From NCBI GenBank assembly GCA_026745465.1, contig JACYXH010000017.1:959454-1023453 (forward strand): a stretch of 64,000 nt of DNA, written 5' to 3'. This DNA comes from Lota lota. Lineage: Eukaryota; Chordata; Actinopteri; Gadiformes; Lotidae. Each line of letters starts with the position of its first letter. Position 1 is the first letter of the stretch. Shown here piece after piece: positions 29,865 through 51,099 of the stretch. The notes under the pieces are model-generated. The model saw nothing but the letters and a program-made list of their open reading frames with translations, made no database searches and had not been told where the DNA came from. A program made the translations under genes and the position numbers.

Positions 29865-30448
29865 CTGACAAGAAAAGTTATTCATGTTGTTAAAGAGTCA
29901 AAACGGTTACAAGTCAGAGTCTAATGGTCACATTTTACTGACAGGCTTTTGAATAAAATGGAAAAACGGATTTAAAATCAAATTAACATGTGTGTCAGTG
30001 CAGAGGCACTTGATGGTGTGTACTTAATGATGTCATTGATTTGTCTCTTCTATCCACATTAAATTATCAGAAAAAAGCTATTATGATAAAAAAAAGCTCA
30101 ACCTAAAAGAAAACAACCACATTCAAATATTCATTCTAATGAAAAATAAATAACAAAAAATCGAAATGAAAGATATTTGAAATGAAAAATGTAAGTAAAT
30201 GCATAAAGTAATCCTTAATGAACAATACTCTAATGCAATGGTTTCCTCAAAAAATTATAATATCTCAATAACTAAATTATATCCATTAAATTAAAAAAAA
30301 TGAATCGGAGGAAGGTATAAATAAGGCTAAATAAGGAAATAGTAATTTAAATAAATGATAAGAACCTCCATGAAAACAAGAGTGTAAAATCTCTACTCTA
30401 ATGCAATGGTCCCTCCAAAACAGCAGCTGAAGCATCAGTGGGACTTAC

Positions 30449-30480
30449 CACCAGTTGTAATAACCTGAAATCCCCTGCAG
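30449..30480 (-). other. 5' UTR exon 1 of copy B (5' end approximate)
   Basis: The donor TGG|GTAAGTCC lies just below 30449. The E-box CAGCTG at about 30424 is just inside intron 1, as in A and C. The transcription start is inferred from the TATA box. Confidence 0.55.
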
Positions 30481-30499
30481 TCTATCCATCTCATCTTGT

Positions 30500-30552
30500 G
30501 GTCTCTTATATAGAGGTTGTTCTGCAGTCCAGGCAGAAACTATATAAGGGCA
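30500..30552 (-). promoter_or_regulatory. Core promoter of MyHC copy B
   Basis: On the minus strand: TATATAA (30506-30512), with CArG-like CCTTATATAG (30540-30549) about 28 bases upstream. The arrangement is identical to copy A apart from a shorter TATA tract. Confidence 0.6.
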
Positions 30553-30559
30553 GATCTTC

Positions 30560-31283
30560 AAAACTTTTTTTTCACTTTGCAAAAATGTTTTTCATTGGCT
30601 CATACCTTGAGTGCCATACATGATAACAATATATATATATAATTATTATTTTAATGTATTTGTATCTCAATAGTTTAACTGCAACATCAACAAATTTTTG
30701 CCATTTTTATGCTTGAATCCAATTCATAATATCTGGGGATATTTCATATTTTCATTTGTTTTCATACAAATTTAGAACATTTACTCTGTTTAACAAGTAA
30801 AAAATCAGTTGAATCTATAAATATACAGTCAAGTTTACTACCAGTGCTTGCCACATTGCAACTGTTAGCCAACATTCCATTTCGTTGGCATGGTTTTAAA
30901 TCTTTTGTGACAAAATGCCAGGGAACGTGACTTAATAGAGGCCTGATCCTGGAAGGTATAGTGTTGCATGTATTAATACATTTTGGAGTGCATCCCGATT
31001 ACTTTTTTCATTGCCACTAAGCTTTCTATTATTATTTAATCAATTTAGTGTGATATGTAACCAATCTTTTTCTTAAAATAAACTATTTTATTATTAATGT
31101 ATTAATGTTTATTAATGACGTATAAAGGCATTGTGGCTCTAAACAGCATCTATTGATCTATCTGTCTTACTGGCCATCTAGGGATCAGATGACCTATTTT
31201 ATTAATACGTAAACAAAACTATAGATATGAAGGTATTTTATAGTCTGAAGGATGCATATAACTGTTCAACCAACATGCTGTTT

Positions 31284-31285
<2 letters not shown>
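30560..31285. repeat. 5' flank of copy B
   Basis: No gene is seen. It is near-identical to the orphan flank 1475-1950 beside the relic and more loosely similar to the flanks of A and C. Confidence 0.75.

Positions 31286-31289
<4 letters not shown>

Positions 31290-31349
<60 letters not shown>
31290..31349. repeat. (GT)n microsatellite
   Basis: About 30 GT units, positionally equivalent to the tract at 15781-15819 upstream of copy A. Confidence 0.95.
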
Positions 31350-31350
<1 letters not shown>

Positions 31351-32440
31351 ATGTACAATGAATAAATGAGCATGACCTGTGATGCAATGTGTAGCAAAGC
31401 ACTCTGGAGGCAGATTAACACACTGCATATAGAATAATGGTTAATGGGTTTGATCAGCAAAATAGCAAGGTGCATGAGTAAAAAAAATAATTGAAAAAAG
31501 TTAATCACTCGTATGTATATGTAGAAAATATTGTAGGTTTTCAAACTCCTTGTAGATGCTTTTCTTAATTCATTTTGACCGGAGTACTGTATTCATTTAT
31601 GTAGCATTTTAATTTGAACCATGATATTAATAACATATAATAATACAATAATTAATATTGTATTTGAAATGTGGGCATCATCTTTACCACAGTCAGTGCA
31701 CACACAGATACACAAGGGCATCATTCCTGTCTGTTTACCATTCCCCATTTTATAATTTTAATATTCATATTTATATCTGCTAAAAACCAGCTGCTGTGAC
31801 ATTTACCTTCTTTCACAGTTTGAAAGATGCTTGGGCATTTGTCTATATATAATTAAGGTTGACATTGCAACTGTGACCACAGATATTTTATTGGCATGGC
31901 TCTTGTTATTGGAGTATATAAACTTTGATGACGTGATGCCAAGGAATTTTTAGATCGCCATTAGTATTCATTAACCTAGTTTAATATGAAAATACTTTAT
32001 TTTACCTATGGTTATTGGGCTTTCAAACATAATACATTTTACATCTACGATCATGTTATTTTTGTTTACTTGTACTAAAAGGAATTTTGCTTTTTATAAA
32101 TAGAAAATAAAAATAATTGAATAAAAAAGTATATATAAAGTAAAAGCAATTCTAATATAAGATCCCATTCTTCCTAAATTATTTTTACATTTTATTTTAT
32201 GTCTAAATTTCTATCTCTGAATGTGTTTTTGTAGCACTGAATCTGTTAGCTTGGTGTCCGAGTGCTTGACCTCATTGAAAGGCACCAATGGGACATTGCT
32301 TTATTTTTGGCTGGCAAAGGTCACATTAAGATTTATGTCTCATTACACATGACTTTATTGCCATGTGTGATGTCAATATGATTATTGCTTCCCATTTACT
32401 CCCATAGTTTAAACACAATATTAATAATAATAGTAATAAT
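31350..32440. other. Spacer upstream of copy B, no gene seen
   Basis: It contains blocks shared with the relic flank (31700-31860 with 1945-2110) and with the copy A spacer (32230-32440 with 16630-16830), and ends in an AAT-type simple repeat. No coding signal. Confidence 0.6.
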
Positions 32441-32449
32441 AATAATAAT

Positions 32450-33400
32450 TAAAGCTGCAAACAGTCTCAATAGGAATTTGCAACCCACACGCACCACCAA
32501 CCCCAGTGCATGCCCTTTTCCAGTGATTCGTAAGGGCACGTCACTCGAGGGCAATGAGATATGTGCGCTAAGGTGATTCAGAGGGAATCTGAGTTAAGGG
32601 TCATTAGCAAATGTCATTTATATGTGATTTTGAGCATAATCGTTTAGCTTAGCATTTATTGAAATTGTCACTGTGACTGGTTTTTGGAGCTACTGACACA
32701 ATTGTGTCGATAAAATTGTGGAATTATGATTGATGGAATATTGCAAAATATCTGCCATTTTTGGTGATTCCCTTCTAAATAGAGCCATGCGTTCAATGGC
32801 TCTATGGCTCTCTAAAAAATAAACAAAAATGAAACAGAAAGAGAGAAAAAGAGAGTTGCTGCTGCTGATGACCTCCATCACGTCAACCAGCCATGTTCCG
32901 TGATCATCACGTAGGCTACAAGTGAAATGTTTAGATTTTTAATTCACTTAAATCAAAAGAAAAAAAAAGGACAAACAACGCATTGACTGAATAGAGCATG
33001 TTGACCAAATTTGGTGTAATCTGCAGCCTGTGGTTATTTAGATCACGATTCCTGATTCTTGAGGTTTTCCTAAAACTGTCACTGTAAAGAAAAATACAGA
33101 CGGACATTGTGGGTCCTAGAGGCAAAAATGTTCAGCATGTAAAATATGTTGTACCAAGTTTAAAAAATGCTCCTTCATCGGGGCAGCCTGATTAGCCCTT
33201 TTGACTTCATTGCAGATGTCTTTGTATTTTATAATCACAAATCTTAAGTATGTCATTGGATCTCGAGAAAAAATTAAATCTGTGCACCACTCGTGTGCCT
33301 TCAAAGAACTCATCAGTTTGCTTCACAGCTTTGAGCTTAGTATTTGTATAGTACCTGTGTACATGATAGGTATGTACCGCTCAGTTTCGGTCTAATCAGT
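32450..33400. repeat. Dispersed teleost repeat (AAAGCTGCAA type), approximate limits
   Basis: It starts with AATTAAAGCTGCAAACAG right after an AAT simple repeat, a start I associate with a repeat widespread in fish genomes; that link is from memory. It is absent from the equivalent spacers near 16900-17080 and 51900. It contains phrases such as TTGACCAAATTTGGTGTAAT and GCTCCTTCATCGGGGCAGCC. No coding capacity is seen. Its class is uncertain. Confidence 0.4.
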
Positions 33401-33570
33401 CTAATCCCACATTTGAATAAACCATTGTCTATTCTGTTCTATCTTTTTTTTTTTTCTACTCATTTCGTTTGATAAATCGTACCTGTATGCCATTAGAGTA
33501 CCTCAATAAGTCAAAAAATTTCTTGTCTTCCATCGCTAACCATGAGCCACAGCTCCTCCCCAGAGCGTAG

Positions 33571-33597
33571 CCCCCCCCCCCCCCCCCCCCCCCCCCC
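33571..33597. repeat. Poly-C tract
   Basis: 27 consecutive C. The equivalent point of the other spacers has only 4-6 C (AGCGTAGCCCCCACATGC at about 52145), so this is a local expansion. Length may be unreliable in an assembly. Confidence 0.9.
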
Positions 33598-33599
33598 AT

Positions 33600-35080
33600 G
33601 CTTGAATATGTGCCTGCACTGCTCTGCCTACATGATTATAAGGCGCACGTGTAAGTGCCCATGACCACTAAACCAGGCCAGAAACCGTGGTGAGCAACCA
33701 ATGAACGCCAGGCACTCGCCCCCTGCCCTGCTTCACACCAGTTGTAAATAAACGTGGTCTGATTCATGAACTTTGGGAGGAGAGTGAGAAGCGTTATATG
33801 AAAGAATACTGTTTCAACTCTTTAATCGAGATGTGTATTAATTGGGTATTTATTGAAGCTTTGCGATCTTCTCAGCTCCACCTGCCCATGTGGCAGCAGT
33901 GTGTTGCCAAATGGCCGGAGGCTGTTTTAAGATAGATGTTACTCTCACAGCTGACTCATTTTCTCTTCACTTCTCTGCGCTTCTAAGCAACCTTGTGCAA
34001 TCTTGTGTGTAGGTTTATGTTCTCCCAAATCGTAAGGGTGATTCCTTGACAAAAGCAAGTGCATTGCATTGGCTAGGCAGCCCAAATTGAGCATGGGGAA
34101 ACACCATAGCTAAACCTGTGGCATTTTGTTTGTTGGGTTACCACCAGGGAAAGAAAGCAGTTTTGCTGAAGTACTGTACTGCAAACATGTGCATTAGTTG
34201 TCCTTTACCTACGTAATTCAGTATCACTATAAACTTCATAGAACATTCCAAAGCATTGTTTTACTTTTTACCTCACTCCATTGATATTATGCCGGAAATA
34301 TAATGGTCTGATGTAACTAAAAGTAATATTAGGTTAAACGTAGAAGTTGTCAAAGAAGCCATTGCGCTAAAAACTGAATCATAAATATTTTTATCTCAGT
34401 GAACAGGTTTAAGGTAAAAAGTTGAAAAGAGAGCTGGAGAGCAAGATTTTGAAGCTAAACAACCCAAAATATCTCTCTTCCCTCATCCCTAAGTGTTGCA
34501 TTTTGATATTGTGATATTATATACAGCGCAATCAATTAGGTAATTGTTGACGAATGGCATTAAAGATTACACTAAAATCACTTTTAGAGTGTCAGTGAAC
34601 CCAAAATCATGTTATTTTGGTTTAAAACAAATTAGTTTGTCTTCTATGTTCAACATCAAAAAATTCACTGATACTAAAATAACTAATTTAGAAAAAACAG
34701 GCATGCAATCATTTCTTTTTGCCAGTCTCTGCAAACCAGTTTGTGAACACTGGACCCTAGGAAATTGAAGAACAGTCATTCCCTTTCTTCTACAACCCCT
34801 TTTCCATAAAAGCAGAAAAGCTGAAAATCCCAGCAATAACACGCAGTGAGTGCAACAATTAATCATTAAATCTTTAAATTAATAATTTTCTTTGACATTA
34901 AATCTGTTTCCCAACAGCCGAATGGCCATATCCTTGTGTCTGACAGTTCAACTTTATTGTTGACCACATCCAGTTAACTCTTGAGAAGGATCCAGCTCTA
35001 GTGAAGAGATACTCTAATTGAAGGACTATGCAAAGAAAGTAAGGCCAAACAAATAAATACACAATACAACATGGAAAGTT
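33600..35080. repeat. MyHC-array spacer between B and C
   Basis: No gene is seen. It aligns with the other spacers: 33600-33780 with 17320-17480, and 33830-34140 with 17520-17830. The 23-bp minisatellite is reduced here to about one unit near 34095-34120. Around 34585-34650 is a fragment (GTCAGTGAACCCAAAATC) resembling one end of the MITE at 49747-50205, followed by a decayed SINE tail near 34777-34815. Confidence 0.65.
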
Positions 35081-35089
35081 GCTGTATAG

Positions 35090-35095
35090 TTTATT
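35090..35095 (-). promoter_or_regulatory. Poly(A) signal AATAAA of MyHC copy C
   Basis: AATAAA on the minus strand about 65-70 bases past the copy C stop codon, in the same context as in A and B. Confidence 0.75.
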
Positions 35096-35159
35096 GTATT
35101 CTATTCACAATTGAGTCATATTGTAAGACTTGTGTGTGCGATGTTTCAAATATAAGGAA

Positions 35160-44965
<9,806 letters not shown>

Positions 44966-45115
44966 GATGGAGTCTTATTTCATGAAAACAAACAAATTTA
45001 TTATTTCTTTTTACATGTACACATAGCTTCAAGAAGGTTTGGAGATGTTCAGTGATGAGATGATATTAAATAATTCTTACCGTTTTCTTCCCCTCAGCCG
45101 CAGAAGAAATGATAC
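44966..45115 (-). other. 5' UTR of copy C: UTR part of exon 3 and exon 2
   Basis: The first coding exon extends to 44973. Untranslated exon 2 is 45081-45115, nearly identical to the copy B counterpart, with the same acceptor and donor. Confidence 0.65.
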
Positions 45116-45676
45116 CTGACAAGAAAAGTTATTCATGATGTTAAAGAGTCAAAACGGTTACAAGTCAGAGTCTAATGGTCACATTTTACTGACAGGCTTT
45201 TGAATAAAATGGAAATCAAATGAACGTGTGTCAGTGCAGAGGCACTTGATGGTTTGTACTTAATGTAATTGATTTCTCTCTTCTATTCACATTAAATTAT
45301 CAGAAAAAGCTAATTATAAGTATGATCAAAAAAGCTAAACCTAAAAGAAAACAACCACATACAAATATTCATTCTAATGAAAAATTTATAAAAATCTAAA
45401 TGAAATACATTTGAAGTAAAAAATGTAAGTAAATGCATAAAGAAATCCTCAATGAACTTTACTCTAATGCAATGGTTTCTCCAAAAATACATACTATTAT
45501 CTCTATAATTAAATTATCTCCATTAAATGAAAAAGATAATTGGAGGAAGGTAGCCTAAATAAGGAAATAGTCATTAAAATAAATGAAAAGATTCTCCATA
45601 AAAACAAGAGGGTAAAATCTCTACTCTAATGCAATGGTCCCTCCAAGACAGCAGCTGAAGCATCAGTGTGACTTAC

Positions 45677-45710
45677 CACCAGTTGTAATAACCTGAAATC
45701 CCCTGCGGTC
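45677..45710 (-). other. 5' UTR exon 1 of copy C (5' end approximate)
   Basis: The donor TGG|GTAAGTCAC lies just below 45677, in the same context as A and B. The E-box CAGCTG is at about 45652. The start is inferred from the TATA box. Confidence 0.55.
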
Positions 45711-45729
45711 TATCCATCTCATCTTGTGG

Positions 45730-45780
45730 TCTCTTATATAGAGGTGGTTCTGCAGTCCAGGCAGAAACTAAATAAGGGCA
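45730..45780 (-). promoter_or_regulatory. Core promoter of MyHC copy C
   Basis: On the minus strand: TATATAA (45734-45740), then CCTTATTTAG (45768-45777) about 28 bases upstream. The central AT stretch of the CArG-like element differs from A and B (TTATTTA versus TTATATA), which could change factor affinity. Confidence 0.6.
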
Positions 45781-46072
45781 GATCTTCCAAAGGCTCTTTC
45801 ATTAAGCTTTGCATTTGATTTATATAGTATATTCATTAAGCTTTGCATTATAATTATATAGGGTATGTATTTGTCTTGCAATAGTTTAACTGTAACATCA
45901 ACACATTTAAACCGTTTTTATGTAGGAATCCACTTAATGATTGTTTTCAAAGATGTTCAAATTGAATGCAATATCATTTTTTTATTATTATTTGGTTGAT
46001 TAGACAAGTAAACTAAACACACAATGTGAAGTAAAGTTAAATGTTGAATCTATAAATAAATCCCATTAAAGT

Positions 46073-46400
46073 TCACTACAAGTGCTTGCCACATTTCAAC
46101 TGTGAGCCAGAAATTATTTTTGGCATGGTAAGAGTTTAAACACTTTTATGTCATAATGCCAGGGAATACGATTTAATAGCGGCCTGATACGAGAGGGTAT
46201 AGTGTTGCATTTATTAATACATGTTTCGGAGTGCACCCCCATCACTGCTTCCATTGCTCCTAAGTTGTTATCCATTATTTCATCAACCTGTATATTAGAA
46301 CAAAAGATGCTACAATATTATTGGTTTACTAATTATGTATGAAGGCTTTGTTGCTCTACACAGCATCTATCTTTGTATATATACATTTGTCTTACTAGCC
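46073..46400. repeat. 5'-flank block, first of two direct copies
   Basis: It contains TGCCAGGGAATACGATTTAA, then GTGTTGCATTTATTAATACA, then GAGTGCACCCCCATCACTGC, and CTCTACACAGCATCTATC. The same order of phrases recurs at 47005-47345, and once only in the flanks of A, B and the relic. Confidence 0.85.
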
Positions 46401-47004
46401 AGCTATTTCATATGAAAATATTTAAGTTACACTGAAAGTAATAAATAGTACATCTTATTTGTGTTACATGGATAATCAAGAGAATGTTCATCATGTTTAT
46501 TTGGCAAGTTTAAGAGGCATATATATTTATAGCTAAAATAAATTCTAATATATGATCACTTTCTTATTGCATTTAATTTAAGTCTCATGTTTGACTGATG
46601 AAGGCATGTTATCTCTAGCACTGAATGTTAGCTCAAATAAATGCACCAGTAAAATATGTTTGTATCTAATTTACTTTTGTGGTTTAAAAGGTACAATATA
46701 CCATTTATTTTGCTTAAAATGTGGTATAAAAAACATTCTGTAATATAGATGCTAACTTTAAGGCTATATGGATCTAGGTTAATCGCTTAGACTCTAGCAG
46801 TGTTGAAAATAAAACATGTCTCAATAATTCAACAGTTTCAATGTTTAAGGACTCATGTGGTCACCACATGACGAGTGTCATCAGGTCCATCAGTGTCCAG
46901 CGCTTTTAACTCATTAAAAACATATTTAGGTTTAGAAAGTATAAGCCTAAATATGGGGTATTTGCTGGCGTTAAGATTCCATTGTTTTAGAATGTCAACC
47001 AAAG
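46401..47004. other. AT-rich interval, no gene seen
   Basis: It lies between the two direct copies of the 5'-flank block. A short piece near 46610-46680 resembles the spacer at 32225-32410 in reduced form. No coding signal. Confidence 0.5.
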
Positions 47005-47345
47005 CTGTAATCTGATTGCCACATTTCAACCGTGATCCAGCAATCCTTTGAATGGTTAGGAGTTTTTATGTCATCATGCCAGGGAATACGATTTAATAGC
47101 GGTCTGATACCGGAGGGGATAGTGTTGCATTTATTAATACATGTTTTGGAGTGCACCCCCATCACTGCTACCATTGCTACTTAGTTTGTATTTATTATTT
47201 AATCAACCTGTGATACGTAATTAATATTTTCCTTACAATAGAAAATAAAGGATGCTATAATATTGTTTTACTAATAAGGTATAAAGGCTTTGTGGCTCTA
47301 CACAGCATTTATCTATCTTTCCTACTAGCCATCTAGGGATCAGAT
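47005..47345. repeat. 5'-flank block, second direct copy
   Basis: Direct repeat of 46073-46400, about 930 bp away, followed by CATCTAGGGATCAGATGA as in the copy B flank (31180) and then by the degenerate CG/TG tract. This second copy is therefore the one continuous with the ancestral flank order. Confidence 0.85.
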
Positions 47346-47465
47346 GATGTAATTCAAGGAGCGCAAACAGTGGAGCCATGTGAGAAAACTAAAAGGTCAA
47401 TATAGTCTTAGGGATGCATCTATATGCATTGTTAAGAATGTATTGCCGGAACATACTTTCCAATG

Positions 47466-47487
47466 GCGCGCGCGCGTGTGCGTGCGT
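47466..47487. repeat. CG/TG alternating purine-pyrimidine tract
   Basis: A GCGCGCGCGCGTGTGCGTGC run, a degenerate counterpart of the (GT)n tracts upstream of A and B. The CG-rich alternation is of the kind that can adopt Z-DNA. Confidence 0.7.
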
Positions 47488-47639
47488 AAGCAGAGTTGAT
47501 GTTGAGCATTGTTTATTGAACAGAGAGCAATCTGTGTTCTAGGAATTCAGGTAATTCATTATATATGTGAACAAATCTTAATTGATTGTAAGGGTACACA
47601 GTAAAACATTGCTATTGTGTTTTATATGTTGACTGAAAT

Positions 47640-47920
47640 GGTAAATGGACCACATTTATATGTAGCGCTTTTCAGACTGTGGCCACCCAATGCATTTTAC
47701 AATTATTGCATCATATGCACACACATTTATACACTTGCAGCTTGCGTGACTTTCACCCATTCATTCACAGACAGTGATGTCAACCCTCTTGAGCCAGCAT
47801 ATTAGGTTAGGAGTCTTGCTCAGGGATAACTCAACACTTAGCTAGGAGCCGGGGGTCAAACCGCCAACCTTCCGGTTGCCTACTTCCGGTTCTACTTCCT
47901 GAACCACTGCCGCCCAGCTG
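47640..47920 (-). repeat. Dispersed teleost repeat, SINE-like
   Basis: It contains TATATGTAGCGCTTTTCAGA, CATTTTACAAT, CACACATTTATACACT, GAGTCTTGCTCAGGG and AACCGCCAACCTTCCGGTTG. This is the order seen in a repeat common across teleosts; that is recognition from memory. On the minus strand, AGGTTGGCGGTTTGACCCCC contains a weak tRNA B-box-like segment. No coding capacity. Confidence 0.55.
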
Positions 47921-48144
47921 GAAGTGGACCCTTTGACATCACCACTCCTTTTTAATCATCCTTAGAGATTATATAGAGAGCGATATTGACAGCAGTAAGG
48001 CTCTCACACGGATACACAAGCTCATCGTCCCTGTCCATATAACATTCTACATTTTATAATTGTGAAATATGTATAAGATTAAGTATAATATGTGTATAAT
48101 ATCTGTTTCAAAACCATCTGCAGTACCATCTTTACCTGCCTCAA

Positions 48145-48260
48145 CTCACTAATGTGCTAACCAGGTAGGCAACACGCCTTATAGTGATCAGATTCAAATC
48201 TGACATGTGGTCCTATGCTATATGTCATTCCCTCTCTTCTTCAATCAACTTTACTGTCGG
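48145..48260 (+). repeat. tRNA-derived SINE fragment
   Basis: TGCTAACCAGGTAGGCAACA, then GATCAGATTCAAATCTGACA (B-box-like), then GTGGTCCTATGC and ATGTCATTCCCTCTC form the head and tail pattern of a common teleost SINE, also related to the copies at 283 and 19483. Confidence 0.55.
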
Positions 48261-48930
48261 ACGGCTAGAAAAAATATATAATCCAGGTCCTCAAGGCACA
48301 TTGCAACTGTGACAAGAAAACCTTTTTTCCAACAATTTCAAAATAAACCAAAACACTTTCCGTAGAAGAGGATGCTACCAATCGGTTTAAGGGATTAGAA
48401 CGATCATGACTTCCAACATGAACAGGTGAGTCCATCTGCGAGATGTTTTTGTCAGTGTGCGTGTGTAAAACAGGCGCTCAACAGCACTGTGGTGCTGGGC
48501 TGGATGTTGTTGTGCAAGTTTGGGCCTACCACGCCGCTTGTGGAGCAGGATCTGGTTCAGTTACACAATGGGTGTCAGGAAATATATCTTCACACTCCCT
48601 CTTCTATCCTCTCCTATGCTCTTGCCGTTGCGATCCCAGTCCAAAAGAAAAACACATGAAGACTGCACACTTTCACGAACATATAACGCTAGATTAGGCA
48701 TCAATGATCAAATCCATAGGAAAACATTGGCAATGCTAACGCTGAACGCTCATTATGTGTTAACCACTGCAAACTTAGCGTGGTGTGGATGGGATGGTAG
48801 CAGCCAGGTGGCAGCAAGAGTGGGTGAATGGCCTGGTGGAGGAAGCTTAATGACAGAGCGTTGAGTCATCTACCCAGTGGCAACCATGACCTCCAGTTTG
48901 TGAGGCTCAGGTGGAAGAGACTAGTTAGTA
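48261..48930. other. No gene recognised
   Basis: Several short overlapping open frames exist at 48426-48864, in more than one phase, but none has a recognisable motif, splice context or homolog that I can name. I treat them as chance. Confidence 0.5.
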
Positions 48931-49212
48931 GTTCCTCTAACGGCCTTGAGGCGGTTCACAGTAGAGACTAGCATGTAGTTCTTCTAACAGCCTGTAGGTG
49001 GTCATTATTAGAGACTAGCATGTAGGTCCTATTACAGCCTTGAGGTGGTTCACAGTAGAGAATAGCATGTAGTTCCTCTAACATCCTGTAGGTGGTTCAC
49101 AGTAGAGACTAGCATGTAGTTCCTCTAGTGGCCTCAGGGTGGTTCACAGTAGCAACTAGCACGTAGGTCCTTTAACGGCCTGTAGGTGGTTCACGGTAGG
49201 AGGTTGCAGAGT
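48931..49212. repeat. 47-bp minisatellite, ~6 units
   Basis: Units begin at 48931, 48978, 49025, 49072, 49119 and 49166, an exact 47-bp period. Each carries GTTCCTCTAACGGCCT-like text, then GGTGGTTCACAGTAGAGACT, then AGCATGTA. Units alternate between CCTGTAGG and CCTTGAGG-type versions, which suggests a dimeric history. Confidence 0.92.
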
Positions 49213-49684
49213 TGCCCGCCGCAATTCTAAGTCAACGGGAAGAAATTAGAATTTAATCTCATAATACATAGCCAATAAAAAAATTCTTTGTTTGGTTAGG
49301 ATCTCTGTTGCTAGGAAATCTCCATATTATATATTATGCGAGGTCCTGGTTGACAGTTATATTTGATTATATTTAAATACATATCTTTCTGTCTGTTTCT
49401 CTGTCTATTCTTTCTTAAATTATTTATTACTTTGTTTATGCATGAAGTAAATGCTATTATTTTGGTTACAGTAATAGTTGTATTCATTTGAAGACACTGT
49501 TCTCAAAGATGTTTGTCAAATATAAATGATTTAAAAAAATGGAATACCGGCATCCAGCGGCCCTTGTGAATAACTGCTAGCACTGTGAGCATCTAGCTAA
49601 CCTTGTTAAACATTACTAAATGAGACGAATGCATTACAAAATAAAATAATTCACACACAAACCATATCTCAAATGTTTTTTTTT

Positions 49685-51096
49685 AAACTGCACTAACACT
49701 TGAAGAAAACACACTTCAAATGTGTTTCATCTTTGGTGGGTAACTTAGAGCCAGTGAACCCAAAACTGTTATTTTGTTATTTTGTTTTAAACATAGTAAT
49801 TTGTCTTATATGATCGTTAAGATAGTAATCTATGCCATTTTATCACTGTTACTGAAATAAGTCCCCAATTTAGAAAAAAAGGTAAAATCCTACGTTTTTG
49901 CCATTTTCCCCAAAACACTGAACGTTCAGCTCCACTGCGCACGCAGGTGGTGTTCTTTTCGTGACGTCTGAGGGCCTTTTCGGAGGCACTCAGACATCAC
50001 GACCAAGGGGCACTGGCGGCCCAGTTTGTGTGGCTGGTGAAGCTCTGTCTAAGCAGTGTTTTATTTAATGTCTGCGTCCGAGTGATGGTTAGGCTTCCCG
50101 GACACATAATATATTGCTATGGTGTGTGGTGCATTTCATATACAACATCGCGCATTATAACTCTCATACACAACGACTGTCCTAAAAAGTGGGTTCACTG
50201 GCTCTTTAAGTTCATAGCATAGATAAACCCCATGAACAGAAGGCAAGCCTTTGACACACACATCTACAATGAAGAACCTCAGTTCCCTCAATGATGATGG
50301 ACACATCCGCAGGGGGTGGGGCCTTCGTGTACTTCACTTCCACAGACGACGATCTTCAGGACATGCTCAGCATGGTCCTTTTGGATGGTTTCTTTGCTGA
50401 CCTCCTGTCAAAACATATGAATTGGTGTTCAGATGCAATGTATTGTACATGTTATTATAAGTATTGAAGAACAGACAAAATATGTTTAACATGGACACTC
50501 CAATCATCAGAAAATGTCAAAATGTACCTAGCAGTCTTTGATGAGTTCCTCTGCTGACTCTCCAAGGAACTCCATCAAGCATGATGGCATCTCGTCTCCC
50601 TTCTGCATGTTGCTGTTTAAACAGACAATTAAATTATTGTAGAAAACTCTACATAATTGTAAAGTCACACATGCATACAGAAAGCAACAAATTATGAGAG
50701 AACGCCTCATGTTTATGTTGTAGTCTAAAGTATTCTCAAAATATGAGGTAAGAGGATGGCGAGAGAAGCCAACAAAAATATTTAATTTGTCAGAAAACGA
50801 CTGTGGTGTTCAAGACAAGTTCAGCAGATCAGAATGGCAGTTAATCACAGGGGGAGGTGAGAAGACTTCCAATTACTCTGCAGATGGTGAACATTAATCT
50901 GTAATGGCCAGATCATTACATTATTATTGACCGTAATTGTATGACCTTTACCTGACTGAGTGAATACAGCATGGGTCTTATTTTTGCACTGCAACCCCGC
51001 CTTTTGTCCCAAATATCTCGCCCAGTTTGGGGGTATAAAAGTCTAAAAGGTTTGCTCCAGATTAACTGTTGTAATCCTTCTGAACTCCTCTTTGAC
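49685..51096 (-). pseudogene. Pseudogene of uncharacterised teleost family (SAMD3-like)
   Basis: Exon pieces in minus-strand order: 50952-51096 (VKEEFRRITTVNLEQTF, then a frame change into DFYTPKLGEIFGTKGG); 50528-50612 (MPSCLMEFLGESAEELIKDC ending in TAG); 50404 downward (KETIQKDHAEHVLKIVV, a 1-nt frame change near 50340, then KAPPPADVSIIIEGTEVL and, after more frame changes, IYAMNL). The MITE at 49747-50205 then interrupts, and the reading resumes at about 49745 (SYPPKMKH, FEV). The phrases match, from memory, a large family of uncharacterised fish proteins often annotated as sterile alpha motif domain-containing protein 3-like. Function is unknown. It is clearly broken by a stop, frameshifts and an insertion. 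Confidence 0.6.
49747..50205. mobile_element. TTAA-inserted MITE inside the pseudogene
   Basis: A block of about 460 bp has inverted ends AGAGCCAGTGAACCC (left) and GGGTTCACTGGCTCT (right). The right side is followed by TTAA (50206-50209) and the left is preceded by a degraded TTAG (49745-49748). TTAA targeting fits the piggyBac superfamily. Removing the block makes the pseudogene text contiguous, which independently supports the boundaries. No transposase. A related end fragment lies at 34585-34650. Confidence 0.7.
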
Positions 51097-51099
51097 CTG

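Noticed and set aside
48426..48864. Three overlapping plus-strand open frames
   Set aside because: Different phases overlap over the same bases with no recognisable protein; judged chance.
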